Assembly: GCA_902984215.1 (NCBI GenBank)
Contig: CADWAF010000496.1
Span: 1 to 32,784, forward strand
Origin: Willaertia magna
Taxonomy: Eukaryota; Heterolobosea; Eutetramitea; Acrasida; Naegleriidae
Length of the DNA: 32,784 bases
Direction of reading: 5' to 3'
Below the pieces are notes generated by a model that saw only the letters and a list, made by a program, of their open reading frames with translations, did not search any database and was not told the origin of the DNA. Of this stretch, positions 1 to 11,702 are shown piece after piece. Numbering within the stretch: the stretch's first letter is position 1; each line of letters begins with the position of its first letter. Position numbers and translations under genes: made by a program.

Positions 1-338
1 AATTTTCTTTTTCTATAATCATTATATTTAAATAATAATAATTCATGTAAATTATTCAATAATAATTTTATTATATAAATATTTAAATGATTAAATATAT
101 AAATAGATTGTTTAAATGATAAATAAATATTTTTGTTATTTAATTTTATTAACTTTTTAAAAATAAATAAAAATAAAATATTTAATTCTAATTTATTTAA
201 AATATAAAAATAATTAAATTTATTTATTTTATTATAATTTTTATAATAATTAAATAATAAATATTCAATAAATAATTTATCATTTTGATTTAAAAAAATA
301 ATTAAATAATTTTTATATAAATAATTTATAAAATTCAT
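1..338 (-). CDS. Partial AT-rich ORF, unknown function
   Basis: I checked an open frame of 112 codons codon by codon. It starts with ATG at 338-336 and runs off the left edge of the window without a stop. The product is rich in Leu, Ile, Asn, Tyr and Lys, as expected from AT-only codons, and I recognise no domain. The start lies only 42 nt beyond the Kish-B stop on the same strand. An uninterrupted frame this long is hard to get by chance in DNA so rich in TAA, so I think it is a real gene truncated by the window. The ATG could instead be internal to a spliced exon. Confidence 0.45.
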   Translation of the reverse strand, partial: MNFINYLYKNYLIIFLNQNDKLFIEYLLFNYYKNYNKINKFNYFYILNKLELNILFLFIFKKLIKLNNKNIYLSFKQSIYIFNHLNIYIIKLLLNNLHELLLFKYNDYRKRK

Positions 339-380
339 AATTTTTGTAATAATTGTAAAACTATATTTTTTTGATAATAA

Positions 381-706
381 TTATTTAAATAATAAAATAT
401 AAATAGACATAATTAACATTAAAATAGATAATAACCAATGTAATCTTATACCAATTACACTTCCTTTAAAAAATATACCTAATAATCCTTTCTTTTTATT
501 TTCAATTAAATTTTTAATTTTTGGAACTCTACGAAAATATCCACAAGTTGAACAAAATATTAATATTGCACAAAATATACCTTCACCAGAAAAGACTTTG
601 TTATTAATTGGTATGTTTTTTTGTATGTTTTTGTTTTTGTATTGGAATCAGAAGATCATGTTATTCGGAAGAGAAAGAAAAAAAATAACTACCTACCATT
701 CGTCAT
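381..706 (-). CDS. TMEM167B: Kish-B / TMEM167 family small Golgi membrane protein
   Basis: This is a two-exon gene. Exon 1 is only 10 nt (706-697, encoding M-T-N and the first base of a Val codon). The intron is 596-696, with donor GTAGGT and an AAG acceptor, and exon 2 is 595-381. The spliced product is 74 residues, the length of animal TMEM167B. It has the family layout: MTNVFSGEGIF at the N terminus, a first membrane helix ending in CGYFRRVPK, then KKGLLGIFFKGSVIGIRLHW, then a second helix ending ILLFK. Family members sit in the Golgi and are needed for constitutive secretion. The start codon is separated from the divergent gene at 875 by 168 bp, so the two may share a promoter. The AAG acceptor is unusual, but it is the only AG that restores the conserved N terminus. 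Confidence 0.9.
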
Positions 707-874
707 ATTTTTTTTTTCTGAATAAATAATTTTTTTTATTTTTCATTTTTCCCTCCAAAAATGAAATAGGAAAAGTTGTATTGTGTGTGGGTTTGTTACT
801 TAACAAATACACCTTTACAGTAAACAGAAAAAAAAAAAGAATTTTCACAAACTCAATAATAAAACAGTATTTTA

Positions 875-2629
875 ATGAATGAAATTAAGAGAAGGAAAGC
901 AACTGTTAAACGTCCCTATACTTCTCCTAATAATACTTTAAGGAATAATAATAACAACAATGGCCTTAACTATAACAATAGAAAAAATAAAACTCTTTGT
1001 TCTTCAACAAATAATTTTCATCATGTAATAACAACTCAATATAACTATTTAGAACAAAAACATTCTAAAATTTCATCTTGTTATGAAGTGGAAGGTGTAG
1101 GTACTACTTTAAAAGCAATTGAAGAAGATGAAAATGATGATTATATCACTAATAATAATAATAACCATCTCTCTTCTTCTTCTAACAACTTTTCTAATAA
1201 CGACAATATTGACAATAACAATCCTTCCAACAAAAATGGTAACAATAATAACATTAATAATAACAACAATTTTAACAATTCCAATAATGGTAATCATAAT
1301 AATAGTTCTATACATAAGAAAATTCCATTAAAAGAAAGACATAGATTTTGGATGGATTTAGATCAATTAGATGATTGTAATACTAGATTTACTTTAATTG
1401 AAAAAAAATTAAAAAAGTCAGAAAATGAAAAAAATAAACAAAATCAAGAATTAAAAACTTTAGAATATAGATTTCGTTTATATGGCAAAGTTAATGTAAA
1501 TAATGATAATTCTTCTATAAATGTTAACAATATTAAAAAAAGTGAAAATAATAAAAAAAAGAAAAATAAAACAATTATTTTAGATAAAAATAGAATTGAA
1601 TTACCATATGATTTACCATTAAGTGAACATTTATCTTTTATTAGAAAGAATACTAAAAATAGTAATAATACTGTTTTAGAAGTAAATAATAACTCTATAA
1701 ATAATAATAATAATACTATAAATAGATTATTTGATCAAATTGTAATTATGGATAATAAATTATATAAAGATAGATTACCACAAATAGAAATAAATGAAAC
1801 TCCTCAAAATATTACTTTAAATAGTAGTAATAATTTATTAAATGATTACAAAAATGATATTACAACTACTACTATAAATAGTAATATTTTAAAAATAAAA
1901 TTATCAAATAATAATTTATTTAAAAATAATAATATTTATAAAGATCCAAGATATTATACATTTAAAATTAAATTAATTAATTTTAGTAATAGTAATTACC
2001 AAATAAAGAAATCTAAATTTAATTTAAATATAACACAATTAAAATCAATAAATTCTAAAAATAGTAATTATCAAACGATTACAATAAATAATTTAACATT
2101 AAATAATAATTATTTTTTAAATATAAATGAAGAAGATATAAATAATAATACAAATTTAGAAATATTTTATTTACCAATTATATTACCATGGATAGGTGAA
2201 GATAATTGTGAATTATTATTAAATCAATATTTTAATTTAATTTTAAATTCTAATAATGGAAATATTAAATTATTAAATTGTATTATTTCTTTTAATAAAT
2301 TAGATAAATTAATTATTGTAAATAATGAATTGATTAAAAAATATGTTTATATTACAAATAATAGTGTTAATAATAATAATTTATTATTAGATGATAATTA
2401 TTCAATTTTAAATATTGTAATGAATGAAAAGAAGAATAAAATAATTACAAATATGGATCATTTAAATAATTATTTAAAAAAGAGAAATATATTATTACAT
2501 CCATCACATTCTAAAATAAAGAAATTTAATCAGTGGAATAGTATACCTAATTATATATTAGATAATGCAAAACAACAATTAAAAGTTGTACATTCTTCAA
2601 TAGAAAATAATTTATCTTTTAGTAAATAA
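875..2629 (+). CDS. Asn-rich protein with a short coiled coil, unknown function
   Basis: A single 584-residue open frame starts at an ATG just after an A-rich leader and ends in TAA. Residues 20-145 are largely Asn/Ser low complexity. Residues about 148-205 look like a real folded or helical piece, beginning KKIPLKERHRFWMDLDQLDD and continuing as a Lys/Glu-rich coiled coil. Residues about 335-584 alternate hydrophobic strands with Asn runs and include FYLPIILPWIGEDNCELLL, which may be a beta-rich domain broken up by Asn insertions. I see no signal peptide or membrane helix. The gene is divergent from Kish-B. No family assigned. Confidence 0.8.
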   Translation: MNEIKRRKATVKRPYTSPNNTLRNNNNNNGLNYNNRKNKTLCSSTNNFHHVITTQYNYLEQKHSKISSCYEVEGVGTTLKAIEEDENDDYITNNNNNHLSSSSNNFSNNDNIDNNNPSNKNGNNNNINNNNNFNNSNNGNHNNSSIHKKIPLKERHRFWMDLDQLDDCNTRFTLIEKKLKKSENEKNKQNQELKTLEYRFRLYGKVNVNNDNSSINVNNIKKSENNKKKKNKTIILDKNRIELPYDLPLSEHLSFIRKNTKNSNNTVLEVNNNSINNNNNTINRLFDQIVIMDNKLYKDRLPQIEINETPQNITLNSSNNLLNDYKNDITTTTINSNILKIKLSNNNLFKNNNIYKDPRYYTFKIKLINFSNSNYQIKKSKFNLNITQLKSINSKNSNYQTITINNLTLNNNYFLNINEEDINNNTNLEIFYLPIILPWIGEDNCELLLNQYFNLILNSNNGNIKLLNCIISFNKLDKLIIVNNELIKKYVYITNNSVNNNNLLLDDNYSILNIVMNEKKNKIITNMDHLNNYLKKRNILLHPSHSKIKKFNQWNSIPNYILDNAKQQLKVVHSSIENNLSFSK

Positions 2630-4301
2630 ATATATTTTTTTTTAAAATTAAATTAATTGCATTGTATTTTAATTGGGAAGAGAAGAAGTAATTTCTTTTG
2701 CATTGTAATAATAAAACGTTTTCATAATAATTCCGTTCTTGCAAAATATTTAATTAAATAAAACGTTTTTTACCATATCGAAATGAGACATGTGTTTAAA
2801 ATTTCATTTGGTATGTAAAAATAAAGCTCTTTTCGTTACAAACACCAAGACGTAAATGAACAATGAAACAAGTAAATACTTGACAGGGTTTGGCGGTGAT
2901 TATTGTAAACATCTTACAGATATTACTAGACTTTGTGGTTAGTAGTTCTGCCTTCAGTGAAAGATATTACAAAATGAAGAATAAAAGGTTTCTCTGCACC
3001 TTCTTTACATTTTGGGAGATAACTTTTATGCAAGAAATTCGTTTTATGGATTTTGCAGTATTGTTTGAGTACGATTTAAAATTAATTATTCTGCTTTTGC
3101 GTTTGTTAAAAATTTCGTCAGATGGAAATGAAACTCATATTCATTATTTTTCCAATAATTATTTTCATCGAAACAATAATTTTTACCATTTATTTCCCTC
3201 AAACTTTCGCATTTAGTGTTTATAATTCTTGTTGCTTGAAAATATTTTTTTGTAAAAACATAATGACGGTTTATACGTATTTAATATCTATCCACAAATT
3301 ATTCCAGTTGACAGAACAATTTGTAACTCTACCTAAATAATAACCAAATATTCTTACTGGAAACAAACATTACTAAACAATTATATTCTGAAAATCATAT
3401 TTGCTGTAATTACGATACAGAACATTAGATGGCTTATAATGTTTTATTGGAAAAGATTCTGCAGAGCTATAAGTTTGCCGATTCTTTTTTTAACGAGTAA
3501 TAAAATTTTAAAAGTACTTGAAAAATTATTATATTTATTTTATTTTATGTTGATCCGAACATTTTTAGAAACAAATGTACAACAGAGTTTCTCTGATTAA
3601 ATTTATATTAGAAGCAAGTCGTGACGATTTAAGCTGTTTTTCTATTTTTTATTACATTTATCATTTTACTATTAATAATATAGAAAGACGGTAGTAATAA
3701 CTAGCTGCAAGTTTTATTAAACAAATTTCGATACCAACCAGGTTTTCTTTTAATTATATAAAGCAAGGATACAAGAAAGATAATAAAATGAAAACTATAT
3801 ACTCTTCTAAAGCTCCATATTAAACGTTTAATATGATATACTTAGGATACCAAGATTTAATATAAAAAATAAATTAATAAAATCACAAAAGTCTATTTTT
3901 TTCGATTTTTGTTTTTTATTTACAGTAAAAAGGCCCGATTTTTCGAAGAAAATATTTATATGTATTTTTAAAAAATTAAAATTTTCATTACATATAAATT
4001 TTAAAAAATTAAAATTTTGAAATCTATAACGCTTTTTTTAATTTTTGCTAATTTTTACTATCTTGGAATCCTAAGATATATATAATTTATAGAAATTATT
4101 TTTTACAGTATTTGATCAAATGAAGAGTATCGCGAACAACATGAGTAAAAAAACAGCGGTAGCGGTAACAGTGGCACAATAATAGTGGAAAGATATTATT
4201 ATTAATAATTATATTTTTTTCCAATCATATAATTTTATTTAAGAAAATATACAATTTCAGTACAAATGTCAGTTTCAAAATAGTGCATTAAATTTTAATA
4301 T
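2630..4301. other. Gene-free convergent intergenic region
   Basis: About 1.7 kb lies between the convergent genes at 875-2629 and 4302-5799. Its composition is less extreme than the subtelomere. The longest frames (2890-3216 and 3122-3340) overlap each other, and the longer one has no ATG start. They have no recognisable motif and no Asn-rich or other coding signature of their neighbours. I found no tRNA-like cloverleaf or long repeat except the small duplication at 3965-4018. An unrecognised noncoding RNA cannot be excluded. Confidence 0.6.
3965..4018. repeat. Short tandem duplication of an AT-rich unit
   Basis: The 20-base string TTTTAAAAAATTAAAATTTT occurs at about 3966-3985 and again at about 3999-4018, giving a period of about 33 bp. 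It is a local duplication in noncoding DNA with no evident function. Confidence 0.75.
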
Positions 4302-5799
4302 TTAATTCTCGTCTTCGTATCCAAAAATATCCATTAAGCATTCACCATTTCTGATTCTTTCTTTTACTTTGTTTAATTGATCTTCACCACTGTAATCCTT
4401 TTTAAAATTTTTTCTTTTTAAAACCGGAAAAGAAATCTTTCCATTTTGAATTTTTTTCTTCCTTTTTCATTTCTATAGTAGTATTACTCTTATTATTAAT
4501 ACTTGTATTATTATTATTATTCATTATTATTGTTGTTGTTGTTGAATTATTTACATTACTACTACTACTTATTGATAATGGAGAACTATCTTTCCTTTCA
4601 TGTTGTTGTTTCATTGATGACTGACTTGTCAATTGATTTGTTGTTGAACTTTTTAAACAAGCCTCATGTGATTTTCTTTCCAAACAATTACTACTTGTCT
4701 TTAACGATTTACGATTATTATTATGTAATAATGATGATGATGATGAAGAAATCATTATATTATCATAAGAAGTAGTTCTTTTTGTTTGATTTTGAACTTT
4801 TAATGAAGAAAATGTCATTGTCGTTCCAATTGATTGACCAATATTATTATTATTATTTGAATTATTATTTAAAAAACTATATTTACATTCTTCTTTAAAA
4901 TCTGCAAAATTTCCATAAGTAGGTAATGAAACTCTAGGAATAAAATCTCTTTCATTTGAAAATGATCCAAATGAATGTCTTATACTTTCTGAATTATTAT
5001 TATTTAAATTATTATTATTTGTATGATTCAAACCATTAAAGGTTGTATGATTATTTACATTATTTATTTTTGTATGATGATAATTATTTGTATGATGATT
5101 GTTGTTGTTGGGTGTAATTACAATTTTTTCAAAAGAATTTTTACCGCCATTAAAAAATCCCTTTTTGGCGGTAAAACTTTTGGCGCGTTTCTTTTCCTTC
5201 TTTTTATTTAATGTCCCATAATTATAATTATTAAAATTATTAAAAGAATTAGAAGAATGAAAAGATTTAATTGAAGATCTAGTTTTTAATCTAGGTGAAA
5301 TAACAATGGATGGTTGAAATCTAGCTGAAATTTGTAAAAGAAATGGATCTATATAAATAATGTCATTTTCTTCATTATTTTGTAAAATACAAATTTCAAT
5401 GAAAGTGGAATGTTCATTATTATTATTTGAAATGGTTTCGGAATTACCATTTTTAGTAGTGGTAGTATTATTATTATTATTTAATAAAGAATCTAATTTT
5501 TGATATTCTTCAAAAATTATATTTTGAATAAATTGAAATGGATTTTTTTTTAATGAATTTTTATAATTTTTTAAATTATTAAACATGGAGTGACGTTGAT
5601 TATTTTTATTTTTATTATTTAAATTATTAATGTTAATATAGGAATTATTATTTAGTATTAAACCATTTTGTTTTTTACAATTTGAATAAGAAGATGTTAG
5701 TGTTGTTGATGAAGTAATTGGTAATAATGAAACTTTTTGAACTGTCGTTGGCGTGTAGAGATGGTGATGAGGGTTGTTGATATTTTCTTCTTTTATCAT
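4302..5799 (-). CDS. Asn/Ser-rich protein, frame interrupted near the C terminus
   Basis: The frame opening at ATG 5799 runs 465 codons to a TAA at 4402-4404 and ends in SGFKKKKF. It is low-complexity (Asn, Ser, Thr, His), with a somewhat conserved-looking stretch around residues 145-175 (EICILQNNEENDIIYIDPFL) and basic patches resembling nuclear-localisation signals. One base further on, a second frame continues without a break to TAA at 4302-4304. It encodes a plausible tail containing KDYSGEDQLNKVKERIR and NGECLMDIFGYEDEN. The switch falls in an A-run (T-run on the plus strand, about 4408-4419). The likely reading is one gene with a homopolymer indel, either an assembly error or a real mutation. 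Translational +1 slippage at TTT-TAA is a less likely alternative. Function unknown. Confidence 0.7.
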
Positions 5800-5955
5800 T
5801 TTTTTTTTGATTTTTTATGTTTTGCTTTTTTGTTGCAATTTTTTGTAAAATGATTTGTCACTTTTCATTAAAAAACTCAAATTACAAAAATAGACAATTA
5901 TGCGAATCCCTCTTTCAACAATAAATAAAATTATTAATTAATTTTATTAATTTGT

Positions 5956-8291
5956 TTATTTCTTTTCTTCAATGATATCATTTACAATACTTGTAATATT
6001 TTCTCTAAAGAATAAAGCTGCCTCTCTTTTAATAACTGGTTCTAAATAATATAATGATAAAGTCATTTCACTTTCTCTTCTTTTAGTTTTAGGTAATGTT
6101 GAACAAATAATCATTAATGGTGGTCCTGCTTTTAAATTAACAAATCCACATACTCTTTCTAAAATAAATCCAGGTTCTTCTTCTTCTTTTTTTTCTTCTT
6201 CTTCTTTATTATTGTTGTTATTACTTCCCTTAATATCCTCTCCAACTTTTTCTTCTTCTTTAATGAAATTATTATTATTATTTGTTACCGTTTCTTGTTC
6301 AATATTATTATTATTACCATTGTTATTGTTAATAATGGTATTGTTATTGTTATTGTTAATTTCTTCTTCTTCTTCTTCTTCTTTTGGAGGAAATTCTCTA
6401 CAACAAGGTAATTCTCTCAAATTAGATAACGTTAATACACCTGTTTTATTTACATTAATTTTAACTTTCATTTGATCTATATATGATTGTCTTAATATCC
6501 AATAAGGTGTATTATTCATCATTCTAATCATTTTAATAAACTCCCAAATTACTCTTATTATCACCACAACAATTATTTTACAAAATCATCATTACAAAAT
6601 AAACATTACAACAAAATAAAAAAAACTTACTTTTTTCCAAAACGTTTCGATTGTGTACAAATAAATTTCAACACACCATCTCTACTATTCTCCCAATCCA
6701 ACCACTTTTTTCCACTTACACTAACAACATCACCAAAACCCAACACATTTAAACCCAATTGTTTTCTATCAATTTTAAATCCTAAATGTAATAAAGATGC
6801 ACCACATGACGTTTTAATAATAACATTTCTATTTTTTAATAAATAAGAATCTCCAGAATATTTTCTAATGGTTCTTAAATAACTTTCATATAGAATTGAC
6901 ATTATTAAACTATTAATTGTTAAATTATTTTCTTTACAAAATAGTTTTAATTTTAAAAATATTTCATTGGTAATTGTAATTGGTTCTAATAAATGTGTAG
7001 TTCTTTCCTTAATTGGTGTAGTATCAGCTAAAATGGAAATGTCACCTGGAAATAACCAATGATAAATACAAAAGTATAAAGTTTGTAAAAAATAGAGAAT
7101 ATAATTAATTATACCTTTACAGAATTGTAATGTTAATTGTTCATCTGATGAAGGTAATCCTGGACAAATATGTTCTGATGTTGTTGTTTTTATTTCATCT
7201 TCATTATTATTTTCCTTATTAATACTTTCCTTATTTAAATTATTGATTGTATTGTTATTATTATTAACATTAATATTAGATTGATTGCTATAGTTATTTA
7301 CCACTGTGAAAGAAGGACCTGTAGTTGACAATACTTTGTCACTACTACTGTTGTAACTAATGTTTTGATTAAAGTTGTTATTGTTATTCATTGATTTATG
7401 TAATTTCTTCATTTGTGAAGCACACTCTAATAATACTTGATTTGTAAATTCACTCATTGATAATCCATCGCAAATGGCGTGTTGAAATCTACTAATTAAA
7501 TCAAATTTAGTTTTTGAAGTACAATCTGGACAAATTAAATAAACAATTAACAAAGGATCATTTTCATTAAATGGTCTATTAATAACATTATATTTTTCTA
7601 AATAAATTAATGCTCTATCTTTTAATTCTTGTTCTTTTAATTGTTGTTCTTGTAATTGATCAAATTCTTCCTTTTCTATTTTTGGTAAAACGATAATTGG
7701 AATTTCTGGAATGAAATTTTCTTTTTTAACAAAATAGTAAGTGTGAGGTGCTTCTTCTTCACGTTTTTCAATTTTACACATGAGCATTGCGTGTCTTTTT
7801 TGAACTACTTTAACTGCTTTTTCCAAAAGTTCTGGAGTGAATAAGGAAGCACTTAGTTCATTGTCCATTTCTAATTGGGCTAAACCGAAGGGGGTTAAAG
7901 CTGTTAATAATGTTTTATATATTGTTAATATTGTTAATAATATGGGTGATAATATAGAAGGTTGTAATAAAAAGTTTGGTTGAGTAGGGTACAAAATGAA
8001 AAACTTACCGCCGTCACATTCTAAAGAGAGTTCGTAAAATAAAGTTTCAGATTTTGATAATTTTCTTTCAACTGGTAATTCATGATCAATTTTCCAGGTT
8101 TGTTCATTTTCTTTTATGTAATCTGTAACAACGTTTCTAATCCATTCGTTTTCAATGAAATTACGTTTGTTTTCTTCAACCTCATTATCATCTTCTTCTT
8201 CTATTGATAATTCTTCTTCATTGGAAGATAATTTTCTTTCAACACTACTCTTTTGAAAAGTATCTGCGGAATGCAAAGTGGCAACAGACAT
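5956..8291 (-). CDS. WS/DGAT-like O-acyltransferase (HxxxDG condensation-fold enzyme)
   Basis: Predicted exons are 8291-8009, 7900-6631 and 6553-5956, giving about 716 residues. The condensation-type catalytic motif H-A-I-C-D-G is clear inside FDLISRFQHAICDGLSMSEF. Upstream lies the family-like N-terminal pattern LEMDNELSASLFTPELLEKA followed by QKRHAMLMCKI. The third exon carries FVNLKAGPPLMIICSTLP, like the C-terminal half of wax-ester synthase/DGAT enzymes. Such enzymes esterify acyl-CoA to alcohols or diacylglycerol; the substrate here is unknown. The second intron (6554-6630, GTAAGT to AAG) is required because the frame ends there and resumes in phase. The first (7901-8008, GTAAGT to CAG) is exactly 108 nt without stops, so it could also be retained. 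Asn-rich and acidic runs interrupt the domain at about residues 340-400 and in exon 3. Confidence 0.8.
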
Positions 8292-8489
8292 TTTCTTTTT
8301 TAGCGAAAATCAGTTGTGTGTAATTAAAATAGCATTAAATTGATAATTTTTGTGATTTTACTAAAAAGTAAACTTTACTTTTAAACAAAAGGAATAAATT
8401 AGGCAAAGATAAACTTATTTTCAACATCTGCAAAAAGGAATTAATAATTATTCATGCCTATCAACTCAATAAGTTTAAATATTAAAATT

Positions 8490-10659
8490 TTATTTGCTAT
8501 TGCTCTCTTTCATTTCTTTTTCTTGTTTATTTTCCTCTTTTTCTTCTTTTGAACCTCCACAACAGCCTGAACTTTCTTGATTCATTTTCTTTGATCCTAA
8601 ATAAACTCTTCTTAATCTGCTTGACATATAGTAAGGTCCTTGTTTTTCATCTGGATTAATAAATAGCTCATAACTTACACAAATTAAAATAGTATCAATA
8701 GCTGTTTCATACATTAACATAAACATAGTTGTAATAAAGAATGTTGCAATTGCTGCCACTACACTAGGTATAATTGCATAATCAATAGTTGGCATTATTG
8801 GTTTAAAGAAACCATAGGTATTATTCAAATCAATTAATAAATAGCAGATTACTGAACTAAATACAGTTATTGTGACTCTGGCAAGGAATAAAACCACATC
8901 ACTTATTGTGTTTGTAGTACCAACAATTAAAATATTTTCTACAATAATAACAAATGCTCGTGAAGCACTTTGACAAAATCCGCTACCGTGTACTGCAATC
9001 ATAATGTAGGCATTCTTATTAATATATTTCACAATCTTTTCAATTACCCATAACACAGCTTCAATAGCATTTAATGCCAATTTTGAAATAGCATTATTTA
9101 ATAATTTTTGTTGTAATCTTTGCTTAATTTTTCTAAATAGATATCTAAGCATTTGAACAATTGCAACAATCAATGATCCAAATATTAAGGAACCCAAATG
9201 ATATCTAACTACTCTATAGAATGATTTAAATAAAGAAAGTTTTTCTACTTTTTTATCATCTCCAACTCCACTAAAATACCATCCAGCAACAACACCTGCA
9301 AGAGTACAATAAACGACTGCATCAATAAATGCAACTCCCCAAAAATAAGCAAATATGTTGTAAATATTCAGTACTTGTAATGCAGTTGTTCCTTCACCCA
9401 CAGTAATCGTCATGTTACCAAATTTAGTTGTATTCATAAATGTACTAATTTCACTCATATATTTACTCCATCTTGGATCGTTTGCACTTAAAGTTAATGG
9501 TTTTTGTGATGATTGTAAGAAAGCAGCAACAATTGCCCACCAAAAAGATAAACCAATAATTAAAACAAATCCAATAATTGGTATCAATAACATAGTTGGG
9601 AACTTATTTACAGCTCTACTTCCTTCTTTTAAAATTGCAATAGTTTTTCTAATTCTACGCCATAAAAATAAAACTAAAAGTAAATAAATTACAAAACATG
9701 CCAATATGATACCTCCACCAGCTAACCAATACCTAGCAGATTTCCTCAATTCTTCATCAAAATCAGACACTCGCCATTTCTGTACACCAATATACAGAAT
9801 ATATCCACCACTGCATCCTAATACAGCCCCAAATACTAAGATGACAACACGAACAAGTATTCCAACAAATAATCTCATCAAAAGCACAAATACGAAACAT
9901 AACACCAAACATAAAAAGGCTGAAATTATTAAGGCTGGCCATGATCTCCATACTTCACTTAATCCTTGCTTTAAACCATTTGTAAATTTAATTGTTTGTT
10001 TAAATACTACTTGAACTGCTTGGTCAACTGTTGAATTTTCTAACATTGGAATACATCTTTTAAAATAAACTTCATGAGGGAAATAATTAAAATAACATCC
10101 TTCACCATGATAAGCCTTTAATAATTTATCAAAAGCATTTTTTGGACTAACGTCATATCTACATACAACTGCATCAAAAGGTAGATTTTTCATAGGGTCT
10201 AAAATATTTACAATATCATTAGGACATGATTTAACACAAACTCCCATTTGTAAGGCATCTAATAATCTACTGCTAGATATATTCATTATATTTTGAGGTT
10301 GAAATTCAAATGGGTACCAAAGATAAGGTTTACCAGTTAAGTTATACGCATTATTATTACCACTTCCTTGTGCATATCCGCACATATTTCCTGCAAAATC
10401 AATTGGTTCAATAAGACTATTTTAAACATTAATAACAACAAAGATTAAGGAAGAGTACTTACGCTGCAGGATTACCAGACCAGAAACCAAAGGCCGCAAT
10501 AACTAACATACCAATCCAAAATAGTAAAAAGATTGGAATACAAAGAATATCAGTACATCCTCTCTTTCTATTTATTCCGTATTCAGGACCAATTACCTTA
10601 TTGTCAAAATCATCTTTATTCTTTTCCTTATTACAAGGCTTGCAACAACAATCCACCAT
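8490..10659 (-). CDS. Choline transporter-like protein (SLC44/CTL family)
   Basis: Exon 1 is 10659-10463 and exon 2 is 10416-8490. The 46-bp intron 10417-10462 runs from GTAAGT to TAG. Splicing joins ...FGFWSGNPAA to LIEPIDFAGNMCGYAQG, giving 707 residues, close to animal CTL2. Family marks are the N-terminal RKRGCTDILCIPIFLLFWIG helix, a Cys-containing extracellular loop, about ten hydrophobic helices, and the C-terminal signature AIDTILICVSYELFINPDEK followed by YYMSSRLRRVYLG. Members are plasma-membrane or organellar proteins linked to choline (and in some cases ethanolamine) uptake for phospholipid synthesis; the substrate here is inferred. The cytosolic tail is Glu/Lys-rich after a CCGG cluster, and the N terminus has a Cys cluster (CCCKPC) that could be palmitoylated. 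An E2F-like palindrome lies about 140 bp upstream of the start. Confidence 0.92.
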
Positions 10660-10798
10660 TTTCTTCTATCCTTTCAAATGGGTCTTTTCTAAATCCTAAA
10701 AACAAAATTATATACAAAAAAATAACAGTTACTAATATTTATTTGCTCTTATTTTTTTTATTTTAAAAATATAAAAAAATTGTAGTAGTTCAATACTA

Positions 10799-10812
10799 TT
10801 TTGGCGCCAAAA
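10799..10812. promoter_or_regulatory. E2F-like palindrome TTTTGGCGCCAAAA
   Basis: A perfect 14-bp palindrome matching the E2F/DP consensus TTTSSCGC on both strands. It lies about 140 bp upstream of the SLC44 start (10659, minus) and just past the stop of the minus-strand gene at 10836. G/C blocks like this are rare in this AT-rich DNA. Binding is inferred from the consensus only. Confidence 0.4.
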
Positions 10813-10835
10813 CATAAAAAAAAGGAACCCAACAA

Positions 10836-11702
10836 CTACAGTAAAGTCTGTTCTTGTTCTAAATGTTGTTCTAATACAGAAATGGGAGAAGCAGGCGTTG
10901 TTGTATGTTTTTGTATGATAAAGGAAGAAGTAGTGGTAGTAGTACAACTAGTTGCAGCAGCGGATGTAGATGAAGAAGAACCATGATGACGAGAATGATG
11001 ATGGGAATGCTGATGATGAGAAGAAGTATAACGCTGTTGCATTTCCAACTCTAATTGTTTCACTCGTTGTTTTAAAAATTCATTTTCCATTTTCAATTTT
11101 ATAAATTCATCTCTAGATAATTCACAAGAAGCAACTCTAGCTATTGGAGAAGTACAAAAAGTACCAAAAGTATTTAAACTAGGTGAAACATTCCCAAGTT
11201 CTATATTATTGTTATAATAATAGTTATTATTATTATTAGAAGAAGAAGTAGGTACCATACAAGAAGATGCAGCATTAGAAGAAGATGGAGAAGGTGAAGA
11301 AGAATGTAAAAGGTTAGTCGTATAAGTTGTTGCACTATTTGTTGTATTATTGTTATAATTATTTAAATAGTTATTTTGCTGTTGTTGATTATTATAAGTA
11401 ATTATATATTCATTCGTATTATTAGGAGCTTGTGGAGTTAGATATAAATTTCTATCGTTGCTATTATTACCATTCGCATTATTATTATTATGATAATTAT
11501 ATAGATTATTATTTATATTATAAGGATGGTGATGATTATGATTATTTGCATTGTTATTATTATTATTATTGTAATGATTAGAATTAGATAATCGTTTTTT
11601 AGGAGTTAATGGTTTCCTTCTCTTTTTTGTTGAATTTGTATTGGATCGATTATATTTTTGTTTATGATAGGAATCTCTACAATTATTACAATGTTGGGGC
11701 AT
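10836..11702 (-). CDS. Small Asn/His/Ser-rich protein with short coiled coil, unknown
   Basis: A single 288-residue frame runs from ATG 11702 to a TAG at 10836. The N terminus has a Cys pair and a strongly basic stretch (KKRRKPLTPKKR) resembling a nuclear-localisation signal. A long Asn/Tyr/His region follows. Around residues 195-230 is a helical, heptad-like segment SRDEFIKLKMENEFLKQRVK continuing QLELEMQQR, which could form a short leucine-zipper-type coiled coil. There is no basic DNA-contact region directly before it, so I do not call it a bZIP factor. His-rich and Ser/Thr/Ala tails follow. A regulatory nuclear protein is a guess. Confidence 0.65.
   Translation of the reverse strand: MPQHCNNCRDSYHKQKYNRSNTNSTKKRRKPLTPKKRLSNSNHYNNNNNNNANNHNHHHPYNINNNLYNYHNNNNANGNNSNDRNLYLTPQAPNNTNEYIITYNNQQQQNNYLNNYNNNTTNSATTYTTNLLHSSSPSPSSSNAASSCMVPTSSSNNNNNYYYNNNIELGNVSPSLNTFGTFCTSPIARVASCELSRDEFIKLKMENEFLKQRVKQLELEMQQRYTSSHHQHSHHHSRHHGSSSSTSAAATSCTTTTTSSFIIQKHTTTPASPISVLEQHLEQEQTLL

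Noticed and set aside
2890..3340. Two overlapping plus-strand frames as small genes
   Set aside because: The longer one lacks an ATG start, neither has a motif, and the frames overlap each other in DNA without coding signature.
4503..6475. Leu/Ile/Tyr-rich plus-strand frames opposite the Asn-rich genes
   Set aside because: They are antisense shadows of AAT/AAC and GAA repeats, with no independent signal.
9412..10014. Plus-strand frames antisense to SLC44
   Set aside because: They lie wholly inside a strongly supported transporter gene and show no domain.
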